Assembly: GCA_961205875.1 (NCBI GenBank)
Contig: OY540812.1
Coordinates: forward strand, 3,472,001 to 3,536,000
DNA length: 64,000 nucleotides
DNA from: Sialis fuliginosa
Taxonomy: Eukaryota > Arthropoda > Insecta > Megaloptera > Sialidae
Reading direction: 5' to 3'
The translations under genes and the position numbers were made by a program. This document shows, in pieces, positions 1-11,870 of this stretch; the stretch's first letter is position 1; the number at the start of each line of letters is the position of its first letter. The notes beneath the pieces were generated by a model. That model saw nothing but the letters and a program-made list of their open reading frames with translations, had not been told where the DNA came from and did no database searches.

Positions 1-220
1 TTTTTATGCGTGGTTATAAAATAATAATAATGTAAAAAGTGAAATAAAAAATAATATTTTTTATTTTAATTACAATTATATACATTTCTAAATGCCATGA
101 AAAATTGTAGGTATATTAATATTTTAACTATGTATTTTAAAATACACTTTTTAATAGTATAAGTAAAAAGAGCTGGTTTTACTGTATCTATCAGAGCAGG
201 ATGAGAGATAATAATAGAAA

Positions 221-552
221 TGTCCAGTATTATAAAGGACCTAGCAAATTTGTTAGCTAGCAAGCACTTTCAAGTGAGATATCAAACTTATATGACAGTT
301 CTTTTGGAGTTTGTTGAAGACTTTGACAAGTTTCGCGCACGCGTTGTAGGTAAATACCAACGGTATTAAAACAGTGGTGATATTATGAAAATTATTTTGT
401 ACGGTGAAAGATGCCAACCGTGTTACAATTAGTTGAAGTGTCACTGCTCTAAATTCCATAACTAAACCATAGATACTAGTACAGAATTAATACCCCATAT
501 GAAAGTTATTGCTAGCTAGCAAATTTTGTTAGCTCCTTTATAATACCGGACA
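221..552 (-). mobile_element. 332-bp MITE, family A, copy 1
   Basis: Terminal inverted repeats read TGTCCAGTATTATAAAGGA at the left and, on the other strand, TGTCCGGTATTATAAAGGA at the right, followed on both sides by GCTAGC-type palindromes. The same element recurs at 3605, 19722 and 52594. It contains a 68-codon frame beginning MEFRAVTLQLIV that is open in three copies but is not under protein constraint (see findings). Clear target-site duplications are not visible. Confidence 0.8.
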
Positions 553-1619
553 TAAGAAATAGAAACTGAATGAAAGAGTATATATGACAGTTAAATGACA
601 TTTATTAATGTAAGTAAGTAAAAAACGTGAAAAATATATTGTACAGTAAGTCACTAATTGTTATTTTAGTAAATTGAAGTAAAATTTGTTTTCAAATCCG
701 ATAATATAATATTGTAAGCTAATAAATTCTACTTATTTTTTATGGCGTTAGTGGTTATACAGTTATACCTATTAATGCAATTATCAAGGTCTGTGCATAT
801 AAGTAGAACCTTTAGTAGTTATGGATTTATTATACAATAAAGAAACAAGTTTTTATAATGAAAATTATCTTCATCTATATTTGTTTATGATCGTTCTTCT
901 AAAGCTCGGCAACCAATGTTGGTTTTGTGATCGCAGCACGCTTTGGAAACCCGCCAAACGTGGTAAGTTCTAGTGGCAACTCTAACACCCTATTTACTAA
1001 CGGAAGCAATATGAGAAAGTGCAAACATGATATTGTTATAATATTTACTCAAACGAATGATTTTGTTTTTATACGAAATATTCATAAGAATACTTTGAGG
1101 GGGATATTTTAACACTTTCATTACAAAAATATTTTTTTTTGCAACTGCCGAAACAAAAAAAGAAAATTTATATCAGTTTTGGAAGCCTGCATGGGTCATT
1201 ATACATTTCTTTGACCGAATCTTTTGAAAAAAAAAAATACTCATTTTTTCATGTGTAGTTTATGCTTTGACTGCAAGTAACTCGGTCAAAAATTGCCATA
1301 TAGCGATACAAAAAAAAGCAAATTGAAGCAAAAAATCTGATCTACAAAAGCCAATAATTAGATTCGATCAAAAAAAAATTATCGGGGCCCATAGAGGCTC
1401 TTAAAACTGGTATAAATTTACTTTTTGATATTTTTTGACAATAGCAAAAAATTCTTTAAGCTTTAGAAATAGAAATTAGTTTAGTAACCTATTTCTTAAA
1501 ATGTTATATAACCAATATAAAATTCAAACACACATAAAACAAATTCAGTTATTGTTTTGTTCTCCAATATACATATTTTTGGATATATAGAATTCAAAAA
1601 CCCATAAAAATAAACCTAG

Positions 1620-1770
1620 TTATTGTTTATACTGGTCTACACGACGGGAAGGTCCCACGAGACTGCTTCCGTTCCACGCCGGCAACACCCGACGCGATAC
1701 CACTGTACATTCCGAGTGTGCACACTCTCACACCTCTCTGTCAGCTAATAATTGGAGTCTGGTATGCATC
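1620..1770. other. GC-rich patch of unknown nature
   Basis: A stretch with CGACGGGAAGGTCCCACGAG and CACGCCGGCAACACCCGACG stands out from the AT-rich surroundings. No frame gave a protein I recognise. It could be a worn retrotransposon fragment or a conserved non-coding element. Confidence 0.3.
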
Positions 1771-1965
1771 GAGATGCTTACAAAGGACACACATGTTCAT
1801 TTTTTTGCATGCAGTTGCACAGGTGTCTAGATAAATGCACTATGGTGTCAGATAATCGAAAGAGAATATTGACATAAGTTTTAAAAATGTGTTAATTTGA
1901 TGTAAATCGAGAATTTGCTGATTTTTTCTAAAAAATATATATATATATACATATATTATATAGGG

Positions 1966-2470
1966 GCACCAGTCTTGGTAAGAACCCCAGTAATGGCAAA
2001 TGTTTAATTAAATAAATATATATTTGATTACTACCATTTTTAAATATTAATCTATATATACATTTAACTGTCTTACAGCGTGATTTGATGACAATTAGCC
2101 AATAGGTGTCAAAATGGTGGACATTTAAACTAATTATGTGTATAATTTATTTTTTAATTATTATATTTACATTGTTTCAAATTTAACGATTCTTTCTTAT
2201 ATATCTTTTGTGTCGTAGTACTTATCATTTTGTAATCATTAGCAAGTGTCCATCACTACCTGCTCATTACTAGTTTTACCTTTGCCATTACTGCAGAAAA
2301 AACAAAAACAAAATAACAGTAAAATGAAAAAAAAAAACAAACTATATGTAACTCTATAAAGAGTTACTTGTTTTATTAGTAACATGAGTTCATGAGAATT
2401 ACAAAAAACAAGCTCATTAATCCAAACTTGTTCTTATAGCGGCCATAACTGGTGTCTTTACCTTATAAGC
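1966..2470 (-). mobile_element. Non-autonomous element, family E, inverted copy
   Basis: It shares with 35361-35830 and 36571-36970 the blocks 'GGCCGCTATAAGARCAAG', 'AATGTCCACCATTTTGACAC' and 'CACGCTGTAAGACAGTTAAA', here in reverse. The end reads GGGGCACCAGTCTTGG, mirroring the GGCACCAATTATGG near the other end of the family, which suggests short imperfect terminal inverted repeats. Confidence 0.65.
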
Positions 2471-3047
2471 ATACAAAAATATTAGGGATAACCCAAAAGA
2501 CTATCTCTGCGGATCAATTCTTCTATAGCGAAGCTGAGAGTTAATTTAGTTTAAAATAAAGAATCAATCTCCGCCGCAATGAACTTTTTTTTGAAGTTAT
2601 ACTTCTTTAGACGCGTTCAGAGTGAAATTTTGATAATGCAACGACAACGGCAACGGATTAGGTACAGATAATTCAGATTTCTGTTATGATAGTCGGAAAA
2701 CACCATTTTTTTTATATAGTCTTGACATTTTTGACAATAAATAATGCATGCTTAAAAACTACATATTTATATTTATAATCGTTCTAGAGAAATCTAGAAA
2801 TGTTCTATCTCATTTTGGTAAACACATAAAAGTTAAAAAAATAGATCGGAATTCAAAACCGCGAATAACATCGCAAAATAAACAGACCAAATTCTATAAT
2901 TTATTGGCAAAGAAATGAAATAATGATTTTTTTGTTTCTGAAAATAAATATCATGGGTTCAGATATCAGAAAATTGAGTTAAAAAATATACATAGCCTAA
3001 TATGGGTATTGAAAAGTTTTTCTTTTTAAGAAAACTAAAAATATATG

Positions 3048-3578
3048 TAGAGATTGGAAACATAGTTGTTATTTTAAATAGTTACTGTATAGTTGATTTT
3101 TTTTCTGTAAAATAGTTGGCAAATAGTTTTTTTTAATCAAAATAGTTGTGAAATAGTTACAAATTTTTACAATAATAAATTAATAAATTTTTTTTCGATT
3201 TAATCAATAATTAGTGACATTAACGTATTAGTAAAAAGTATCAAATCTGAAATTTTCGAGGAAAACATGTTATGCGATTCTAGATAGATTTTAGAAGCTA
3301 AAAAAATGGAAAAACAAATAAATATGTAAAAACACAACATAAATATCTGTATAATAGACAAAATGTATTCCTAAAAATATATAAAACTAAAATTTTTAAC
3401 GTTGGATAAAAAAAAGGCAAATAGTTTAAAAATAGTTGGAAAGGTAAAATAGTTGCAAATAGTTGATTTCAAATTGGGTTCAATAAAACCAGTTTTCTGA
3501 AATCGATGGAGATATGTAATGAAAATTACAATAGTTACATTTTTCGCAATAGTTGAAAAACTATTTTTCCAATCTCTA
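3048..3578. mobile_element. hAT-like non-autonomous element with AATAGTTG subterminal repeats
   Basis: The ends are TAGAGATTGGAAACATAGTT and, inverted, TAGAGATTGGAAAAATAGTT. Many copies of AATAGTTG/AAATAGTTA lie inside both ends. The flanks AATATATG and ATAATATG match at 6 of 8 positions, consistent with an aged 8-bp target duplication. No transposase frame is present. Confidence 0.7.
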
Positions 3579-3604
3579 ATAATATGTGTAGTACTTCACT
3601 CTAA

Positions 3605-3936
3605 TGTCCGGTATCATAAAGGACCTAACAAATTTGTTAGCTAACAAACACTTTCAACTGAGATATCAAACTTATATGACAGTTCTTTTGGAGTTTGTTG
3701 ATGACTTTGACAAGTTTCGCGCACGCGTTGAAGGTAAATACAAACGGTATTAAAACAGTGGTGATGTTATGAAAATTATTTTGTACGGTCAAAGATGCCA
3801 ACTGTGTTACAATTAGTTGAAGTGTCACTGCTCTAAATTCCATAACTAATCCATAGATACTAGTACAGTATTAATACCCCATTTGAATGTAATTGCTAGC
3901 TAACAAATTTTGTTAGGTCCTTTATAATACCGGGCA
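3605..3936 (-). mobile_element. 332-bp MITE, family A, copy 2
   Basis: It is the same length as copy 1 and has the same terminal repeats (TGTCCGGTATCATAAAGGA ... TCCTTTATAATACCGGGCA). It differs from copy 1 at about nine positions over the 68-codon frame. Confidence 0.8.
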
Positions 3937-4669
3937 TAAATACTACAAAACTTTATGTCATTAGAGTTTATAACTGTATACAATTAGTTGAATATCAAAT
4001 TACCAAACAGCTTCGACAATAGTTTAATAAAACATAACACAATCTGTCCTTTTCTCAGAAGCATGTTATGACACGAATTAACATACAAATGTACACCCTT
4101 CCTAGCGAGATATTAGCCAGATCATAGTAGCCGCTGAACAAACAGAATAGCAACGCCTAAGTAGACACACACAGCCTGCTTGATGGGGTATCGAAACTCG
4201 CCCGAATTACACGCTTGAAGGAACATCAATGCCCGCCTATATATTTTTTTGTTCCTCTTTTTTGTCACATTGTTGACGCGTATGCTGTGTTAATACGGGG
4301 ATATCTTCTGATTGGAAATGTATTATTTTGAGTGATATAATGCCCATGTGAAACCGGGTGCTGGTGAGTTTACGCTAGTATTGTTTTGACAGATGATTTC
4401 TGTTAAGTTGGTACTATTACAATGTCAATGGTTGGTAGGGGTCGTGTGGAAATTTGTTTATGTAAGCTGATTTACATTTTGTTGTTCTGTAATGAAAAGA
4501 ACCGTATGGAATATAGAACAATATAGAAAATCAAAATTTTTTAATTTAAAGTGAAATTTTCTGTAATTTTTATTTCTAACAAAAAATAATAATTTTTTTA
4601 GTAGAATTTGCCACAAGACGTATCAAAATTAATATATCCCGAACCTCGAACGTCGAGACGAATATTTTG

Positions 4670-5190
4670 CAGAAAAAAATCAAATTCGTGTATTTTTACA
4701 AAAGTTTCATAAAAAAAACATCTGCCGAGTAAATGCATAGTGCTTCATCGTACTAAATTCACCAATTATCGAGTAATTTTAATTAACATCGATAAAATAT
4801 TCAGATGAACTGCCTGTCATTGGTTAACCATTTAATTTTTATACAATTTTACTAAAAATATTTTATAATAAACGTTGTGGTGACATATATTATAGGAAAT
4901 TGAATGCTCTACAAAAAAGATTCCATAAAACTTTCAAGTAACATGTGTCGTTATAATATTTTAAGATGTCACCCCTCTCTCTTACATACGATTTTTATGA
5001 TTTGAAAATGAGACCGTCCTCAAGACAGACCCAACTATCCAACCAAGTTTAATTAATATCGGTTCAGTGGTTCATGAGTTATGCGTGTGACAAGGATTCA
5101 GGGGATAGACACGGAACGAAAAGTTTGCCTTGACCTAAAACGGAAAGACCAAGTTAAAATTTTTGAAATCGGAGAATAATTTTTTTTCTC
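4670..5190 (-). repeat. Dispersed repeat family D ('GAGGAAGCACTGTGCATTTAC' type), inverted copy
   Basis: In reverse it matches parts of 18740-19155, 25490-25795, 50325-50600 and 51695-51915: a CTTTCCGTTT...TTTTCGTTCCGTRTCT block, CCTGAATCCTTGTCACACGC, a GAACCACTGAACCGAWATTAAT block and a 3' GGTGAATTTAGYACGA end. No coding capacity. Class is unknown; a SINE-like or degraded retroelement tail is possible. Confidence 0.6.
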
Positions 5191-5594
5191 ACAGTATTTT
5201 GTTCTCAACTTTAATTTCATTAATTTAAGCATCCTAGATAAAATTATAATAATATTTTTTGGCAGATATAAATTTGAAAACAAAATACTAATTACAATTT
5301 TATTAAATTTTGTGGCGGCATTTCAAAATGCACCAATCACATATCGTTAAATTTGACCAAAGGTTACTACAATACTTCTAATTGCCCCCATGTTAAATTT
5401 CCTATGTCTTAATCAACTTGGAATACAGTGTATAATTTTCCGACTCTCTTTACTTCCATTTCCCTCGAAATAAGGAAGTAAAAATCACTGATTAATGTAA
5501 TAATAGTAACAAATGTATAATCTTGTATACAGCAATATCCAATTTGCTGTTTCAGCAAGAAAAACCAAATAATTCTCATAAAACTGATTACAAC

Positions 5595-5792
5595 CATAGA
5601 CATAGAGGAATGGACAGTGCATTCTGTATTAACTCAATGGTGTAACATCTGTTCAAAAAAGGAGAGAGAGATGCAGTGTAGTTTGGAACATAGACATAGA
5701 GTTACACAGTTATTCCATACCTGTTTCTATCTCTTTCTTTTGACACGGTTCTGTGTTCGAGTCAGATGCCTGGTCCATTCTCTATGTCTATG
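5595..5792 (+). mobile_element. hAT-type MITE with perfect 8-bp target duplication
   Basis: The ends are CATAGACATAGAGGAATGGA and, inverted, CATAGACATAGAGAATGGAC. Both sides are flanked by ATTACAAC (5587-5594 and 5793-5800), an exact 8-bp duplication as made by hAT transposases. Length is 198 bp. A second copy at 57044 has its own 8-bp duplication. Confidence 0.88.
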
Positions 5793-7134
5793 ATTACAAC
5801 TATTATAGAATTACCGTTCTCTTGTGACAAATCAAAATAATGATAAAGTAGGGGTGTGAAGTCCTTGTGGAGTAATTTACTAAACTACTTTTAATCTCAA
5901 TAAAAACGTGCTGTTACGTGGTCTCTACACTATATTATTGCCTGTACATATACTGTTCAAATTTTAGATCAGTTTGAATTAATTTAATATATAAAAAAAA
6001 GTAAAAACAAAAAAAACTGAACTCGAAGTTTTTTATTTTTTAAACTAAATTAAATTTTTTTTTTTCATACAATTTATTTAGCGATCAATGATAATTATAA
6101 GTCATTTGAGTGTGACTTACTGTCTTTTATTTCTAGAAATTTAAAAGCAGTAAGATGTGATTTAATGCCTTTATACTCTGTAAAACAGAAGTACTGTTTT
6201 TTTTCCACTGTTTTAATTTTTTAAATAGTTTTGTTGTCAAAGGTAAAACGCAGTAATGCAGAATAAAAATTCAGTTTTATTTCAATGTATTTTATTGAAT
6301 CGAATTACACAATCTTAAATATATAGTAACTAACATTTATTGATCTTTGTTGAACACATTATGAAAAATTATTTTTTTAATTACACTTAATAATTGATTG
6401 AAGAATAATTACAATAAAAAAAAAAAATTACTTTATTATTTATTTGAAGTAGATAATTTTTAAAAACTGTCTTTTCGAAATTATAAGATTGTGAATATTG
6501 TACGTATATTTTTCAGTGGATAAAAGCAGTATAGTTTAAAATTTACTGCTTTTTATCTTAAAAAATGATTTTACTGTTTTTATATTCAGAAAAAGTAACT
6601 AATTTGATATATTCGAAAAACCTAATAGCATCAAAATTACTAAATAAGTTTACGGCAGTATAGATCGAAATAATTTTTCGATCTATTGATTGGGAACATT
6701 AATATTTTTAAAATAAAAAAAAAGTATTAAAATTTATTAATAATATTGGAATAATCCATACAACTGATTTACTATATTAAGCCTCTAGTCGCTACTAAAG
6801 GTTACTGATATTATCTCTTGGTGCTCTTCTCCGAGCAGCTGCTAGCGTATTGTCACAGCACTCCTGATTTTAAAGTAACATTAAATACACACACGGCTTA
6901 CTTGATACACATCTCGCATAAATATATATTTATATACAAAATACAATATGTAGCTAAATAAAATGTATATTATGACAAGCTTGTATCATCGGGGTCACCA
7001 TGTGCCTTCTTCTTTGTCTAATGTATACAGATATTTGTCGTTTTTCTCTCTCTCTCTGATTGTTGATATGACAATATTACAATGTGGAAAATGTAGTTTA
7101 TGTATAAGCGATTTTGCAAAATTCGGTAGGTAAG

Positions 7135-7746
7135 TAGAGTAAGGTTTCTTAAGTCGTACCCCATAAGGGAAAATGGATATAGATTGAAGAATTGATTGAT
7201 AAAAAATACGTGTATACATTATTTGTAAATTTAATTATTTAGGTATCTATTTGTTACAACAAAGAACGAATTTTTTATCATTTTGATAATAATTTTATTA
7301 ATTAAAAAAAAAATACATTCGGTACGACTTAGGAAACCAGTGTCCTAAGTCGTACTGCCTATAGCTTAAGTCGTACCCTTATAAAATAAACAGCATATAA
7401 CATTTATTATATTTTACATTTATTTAAAAAAACACAATCACAACGTAAAAACTGTAAGTCGATTCGTTTTACATAAATAACTCACTAAATGCTACAAAAT
7501 TATCACCATATTATCAAGTAGAAACTCTTCTGAATTTAGTTCAAAAATAACAAGAAATTGGTAAAAAACTTACTTGTAAAATATTTTTCAAACGAACACG
7601 CCAACTGAACGAATTTCAATGTTTACTAAAATAGCCGACTGGGAAGTACACTTTACAACTACTAGAGGCGCTGTTGTTATTAAATATGCTGAGATATTGA
7701 CGGAGTACGACTTAGGCGGTAGTACGACTTAAGCAACCTTACCCTA
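7135..7746. mobile_element. 612-bp DNA transposon remnant with CTTAAGTCGTAC repeats
   Basis: The ends are TAGAGTAAGGTTTCTTAAGT and, inverted, TAGGGTAAGGTTGCTTAAGT, each continuing into CGTACC. The motif CTTAAGTCGTAC or CCTAAGTCGTAC recurs inside near 7322, 7345, 7363 and 7703. Subterminal repeats like these normally bind transposase. No transposase frame is present and no clear target duplication is seen. Confidence 0.75.
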
Positions 7747-8361
7747 ACCTAATTTCATGCGAGTTTTTGATATCAAATTTATTTGTAGTAAATCGTTTAT
7801 TTAATCCAATTAAAATTTATATTCGTTAATAAAAATCTATGAACGATGGATATAAAAATAAAATAAATGTCATTTAGTACACCTCTTGTAGATACGCATC
7901 TGAAGTTAGCCGCCTTGTTTGGAAAATAAATTAGATAAAAGTCACATAGCATCATAAACTATGTTAATTGCTAAGGTGATAAAACATATAAGGTAAAATA
8001 TATACCTACCAACAATGTTAAGAGACCGATGTGGGTTGAAAAAAATTACTCTCTATTTTATGTTTCTAAGATTTTTTTTAATTCTTTGAATCGATATCCT
8101 TAAAGATACCGATATCTATTTAATATGTGTTCAAATAGTATTTATTTTTTTATCTATGAATATTTATATATTTTTATAGAACAGAAGTTTCTTGTGAACG
8201 GTAGGGTCTCTTTTTTATGCGGATTTGAAGTTACGCGGTGAAATGTTTTATACGAATTCAGGGATTCCCCGTTTCGGCGAATTGGGTACCTATCTAATGA
8301 AAGCTGATAATAGGCATGATGCCTAATTTTTAAAAACTATTTTATGATGATCTTAACATAT

Positions 8362-8418
8362 TTCTGCAGAAAATAAAGGTTTAATCACAAAAATTGACTC
8401 TTTTAAAACTAATTTAAT
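8362..8418 (-). repeat. Short end fragment shared with 58622-58676
   Basis: The sequence TTCTGCAGAAAATAAAGGTT...TTGACTCTTTTAAAACTAAT reappears in reverse at 58622-58676. It directly precedes the inverted pair at 8428. Confidence 0.55.
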
Positions 8419-8427
8419 ATTTTATGG

Positions 8428-8593
8428 ATCTTGGCTTCTGGGTGTAAGCCGCGTAGGTTTGGTCGTGTTATCGGCCAACGTTTCGTCACACATTGCAGTG
8501 GACATCTTCAGGACTCTGTTCACTGCAATGTGTGACGAAACGTTGGCCGATAACACGACCCAACCGACGCGGCTTACATCCAGAAGCCAAGAT
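8428..8593. repeat. Near-perfect inverted pair, 73-bp arms, 20-bp loop
   Basis: Arms 8428-8500 and 8521-8593 differ at only three of 73 positions. Each arm contains CACTGCAATGTGTGACGAAA, CGTTGGCCGATAACACGACC and CGCGGCTTACA. A worn single copy is at 48440-48575. The CTGAAGA...GACGAAAC arrangement resembles the hammerhead-like ends of Penelope-type retroelements, but a full ribozyme fold is not evident. Confidence 0.7.
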
Positions 8594-8799
8594 TCATATC
8601 AAGATCACCACGGATGCCTCAAGACTTGTATAATTTGATATTTGTAATAATGAAAGAGAATGAAGTAAATCTCATCAACATACAGCCCAAATCCCTGGAC
8701 CAAAAACTTGGAAATTTGTGGGTTTCTTCTTTTATGACTAATTGATTTTTCAAAGTTCAACCTAAAAAAAGTTCCAGTGTTACAACATTTGATTTTATC

Positions 8800-8995
8800 T
8801 AGATTGAAGTAATTTCAAAAACTACTGGACCGATTATGATGAAACTTGCACCAACTTGTTCTTTGAAATCTAAGAAATAATACCGCTATAAATCAGTGAA
8901 TAATTTACATTTTCAGCTAGTAAATTCTATAAATGATCAAAACCGCAGGCGGGTCGCTAATTTTTAATAATTTACCACGCTTGAGTCCTCTTAAC
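8800..8995 (+). repeat. Dispersed repeat family H fragment
   Basis: AAACTACTGGACCGATTATG...ACTTGCACCAA, TCTTTGAAATCTAAGAAATA and CAGTGAATA are shared in order with 14211-14345. Confidence 0.5.
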
Positions 8996-9679
8996 TTTGG
9001 ATATCTGATACTATTCGATTTTACGGTAAAATATAAGTATTATGTGAAATGAATTGATGAAAGATCAATATTAATATTTGAAAATTTTCACTTGATTTTT
9101 ATCATTTAAAAAAACCTGTTTCTCACAAGAACTCGTTCTTCGGCGAGTGACTCTATAAATATAATTTAGTTTTAAGTATGTTTTGACATTTATTTGAATT
9201 TAAAATGATGAAACGAGGTTGAACACTGTGATAAAGTTACCAAAAAAAAAAACACAGCGTGTGAATGACCAAAACTAAAAATTATATATTACATGTTTAA
9301 AAAATTAAATCAACTGATTTAAAAAATAATTACAGCTTATTATATTAAATGTAATGTGTTTTAAATTGATTGGTACTCTTAAATATTATATTGACATTGA
9401 TAATATATACTCAATGACTGACGTGTGACGAAATTAAAAATATGATTATTAATATGTTTTTATGATATTGGATACCGTATAAATTTGCATATATTGCAAT
9501 ATATTTATTTTTATTGCTACTTTTAATAAAACATGCATATGCAATTAAATATTTAGTAATTAATAGTTTATTATATACATTTATAATATTAATAATCAGC
9601 AATTTATATTTGTATAGTTTTGACTACGTTACAATTTATAATTTATTTTTAAATTTATATAGGTATTATTTACCGACTT

Positions 9680-10140
9680 TAAAAGGTTTTCATTCGTCTG
9701 TACATATAACTCCGACAAAAATGTACCAATTTTTATTTGTTTGAAAGAATATAATCCCGATTTAACTCTCATTTAATTTTTTTCAAAATCTTTAAAGTAT
9801 TTTCGGGGTAATCCTGACAAATATGCACCTATTCGGTAAAATGTTTGTTTCTTTGAAAGAGTATACTCCCAAGGTGGTCCTATATAAATTTCATCAGAAT
9901 ATGATTATGGACTTCAAAGATTCGCCACTCAAAAGGTTTAGAAAAAAAACTAGAAACACTAAAAAGTATACCTAATAATTAAACCAATAAAAAACTTTTT
10001 TAATTAAGAAAAAAAAAACTGACTTCAAAAATTGTTCAATTTAATTCTTACGTACATATAATTTTCAATGTTTTTAGTTTTTTTTAATTCGGTTTTATTT
10101 TTTTCTTAAAAAGTTTTTTTTAAATTCTTGTATTTATATT
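9680..10140 (+). repeat. Dispersed repeat family I copy
   Basis: Shared with 61890-62270: TATAACTCCGACAAAAATG, TTTGAAAGAGTATACTCCCA, CCTATATAAATTTCATCAGA and GCCACTCAAAAGGTTTAGAA, then long A/T-rich runs. The first part (9700-9770) is a second, diverged version of the same block, so there is an internal duplication. Confidence 0.6.
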
Positions 10141-10710
10141 TTGAGGTTATGTAGAGGATGTCAAATTTTGGTTATAATTTATTAAACGTGTGTGGGTGGA
10201 TATATTTTATGAACTGGAGTTGATTTTGACACCTAGCAATATCACAAAAAGCACTTTATACCTATTCTATTTTAAACAGCAATATCTAATATTGGAAACG
10301 ACATTTACGATCTCGATAATCAAGTTATCTGATCTTAAATGTTTGAAAAAACAAAGCCATAGGTAACTTTTAACGTATAGGACTTGTTTTAAGAGCAATA
10401 AATTTTAAAATCCGTTGACAAAAAATGTTTCCAAAACACCAGCTGATAATTTCTTGAAAGGTTACATTTTTTTGGTAATAGGGTGGTCAAAATTATTATA
10501 AATGATTTTGCCCTCACAGTGGGAGATTGCCATATTAGCTACTGATCTACAAATAATTTATATACCTAATACCTACACACATTTACACTCTGAATACATA
10601 TATATTGTTATTATTTTGTATGCGATAAAAAGTGAATTTTTCGGAGAAGGATTTATTTTTTAGAATTACTTTCAGTAACTTTATTAAAGTATAAAGGCAG
10701 ATAAATTGTC

Positions 10711-11176
10711 GAAAGGAGTTCGGTAGATAAGATAAGGCCAATTTTTTCGCCTATCACTCATACGTTATAACGAAGTATCATGTAAAAAATATTTCAAATG
10801 TTATTGAATACTTGAGAATATGTCTTTTACGAAAATACAAAAAATATGTTATTAATAAAACAGTAAAGGATATATATCACACGTCAAAAAGAGCCCGTTT
10901 GCTATTTTTACACATTTTTTTTACCTTTTTTTAAATGTTTTGTTTTATATTACATATTATTCCTATGTAGTACAAAAAAAATGTATAAATACGTAAAAAC
11001 CGCAAAAACGATCTTTTTGACGTGGAATTTATATCATTTATTATTTTATTAATAACACAAATCTTGTATGTTCGTAAAAGACATATCCTCAATAATACAA
11101 TAATAGATACCGACAATATTTCGGTTAACATATGAGTGATAGGCGAAAAACATGTTTTATCTACCAACCTCTTTTC
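10711..11176. mobile_element. Foldback element with arms of about 200 bp
   Basis: The left end GAAAGGAGTTCGGTAGATAA and the inverted right end GAAAAGAGGTTGGTAGATAA start arms that continue with GCCTATCACTCATACGTTA/GCCTATCACTCATATGTTA, ATATGTCTTTTACGAA and ACGTCAAAAAGA on to the middle near 10940. Nearly the whole element can fold on itself. No coding capacity. Confidence 0.78.
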
Positions 11177-11186
11177 TAGCTTACAA

Positions 11187-11513
11187 ATACTTTGAACAGG
11201 GTATTAATTTCGGCAAAATTGTCTCTTACGATAATTTCGAGTTTAGGGCTTGAAATAACATTAACGAAATATGTCACTAAAATAAATAAAATAACAGTTG
11301 AACGTAGATTTTACGGTTTGTGCGAACTTACCGGCGGCGGCGATATACTTTGAACAGGGTATTAATTTCGGCAAAATTGTCTCTTACGATAATTTCGAGT
11401 TCAGGGCTTGAAATAACATTATTTTAGTTAAAACGAAATATGTCACTAAAATAAATAAAATAACAGTTGAACGTAGATTTTACGGTTTGTGCGAACTTAC
11501 CGGCGGCGGCGAA
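11187..11513. repeat. Two-unit tandem duplication, about 158 bp
   Basis: Units 11187-11344 and 11345-11513 begin ATACTTTGAACAGGGTATTA and end CTTACCGGCGGCGGCG. The second carries an extra ATTTTAGTTAA. It directly follows the foldback element. On the minus strand the GC-rich end of each unit reads CCG|GTAAGT, a splice-donor match. Confidence 0.85.
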
Positions 11514-11813
11514 CAAATTAAACCATATGAAATGAAATGAAAAAAGGACGAATTATATAAAACTTAATCCGGGTAACAAAAGCGCGAGGACAAATATATA
11601 TTATATAATCTTCATATTGTGATACAAATGTACGAATGATGACAATAATCCTGTGTTTAATGTGAACAGTTCGCTTCAGTGAACATTCAGCTAGTTAGGG
11701 AGGTTATGTGCCTCTGTATTTTTTGGCAACTTGGGGACATTTTTATCAACATAACGGAAATTGTCACAAATAATATGAAGTATATAAATCATATGTTCAG
11801 AAGATACTAAAGC

Positions 11814-11870
11814 AGGGCTGGCCAACATTCGGCCCGCCGCTCCTTTTTGTACGGCCCGAATAATTTAATT
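11814..11870 (+). mobile_element. hAT-like element end
   Basis: CAGGGCTGGCCAACATTCGG followed by CCCGCCG and CGGCCCGAATAATTT is typical of hAT terminal sequences (CAGNG start). No partner end was found nearby. Confidence 0.45.
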
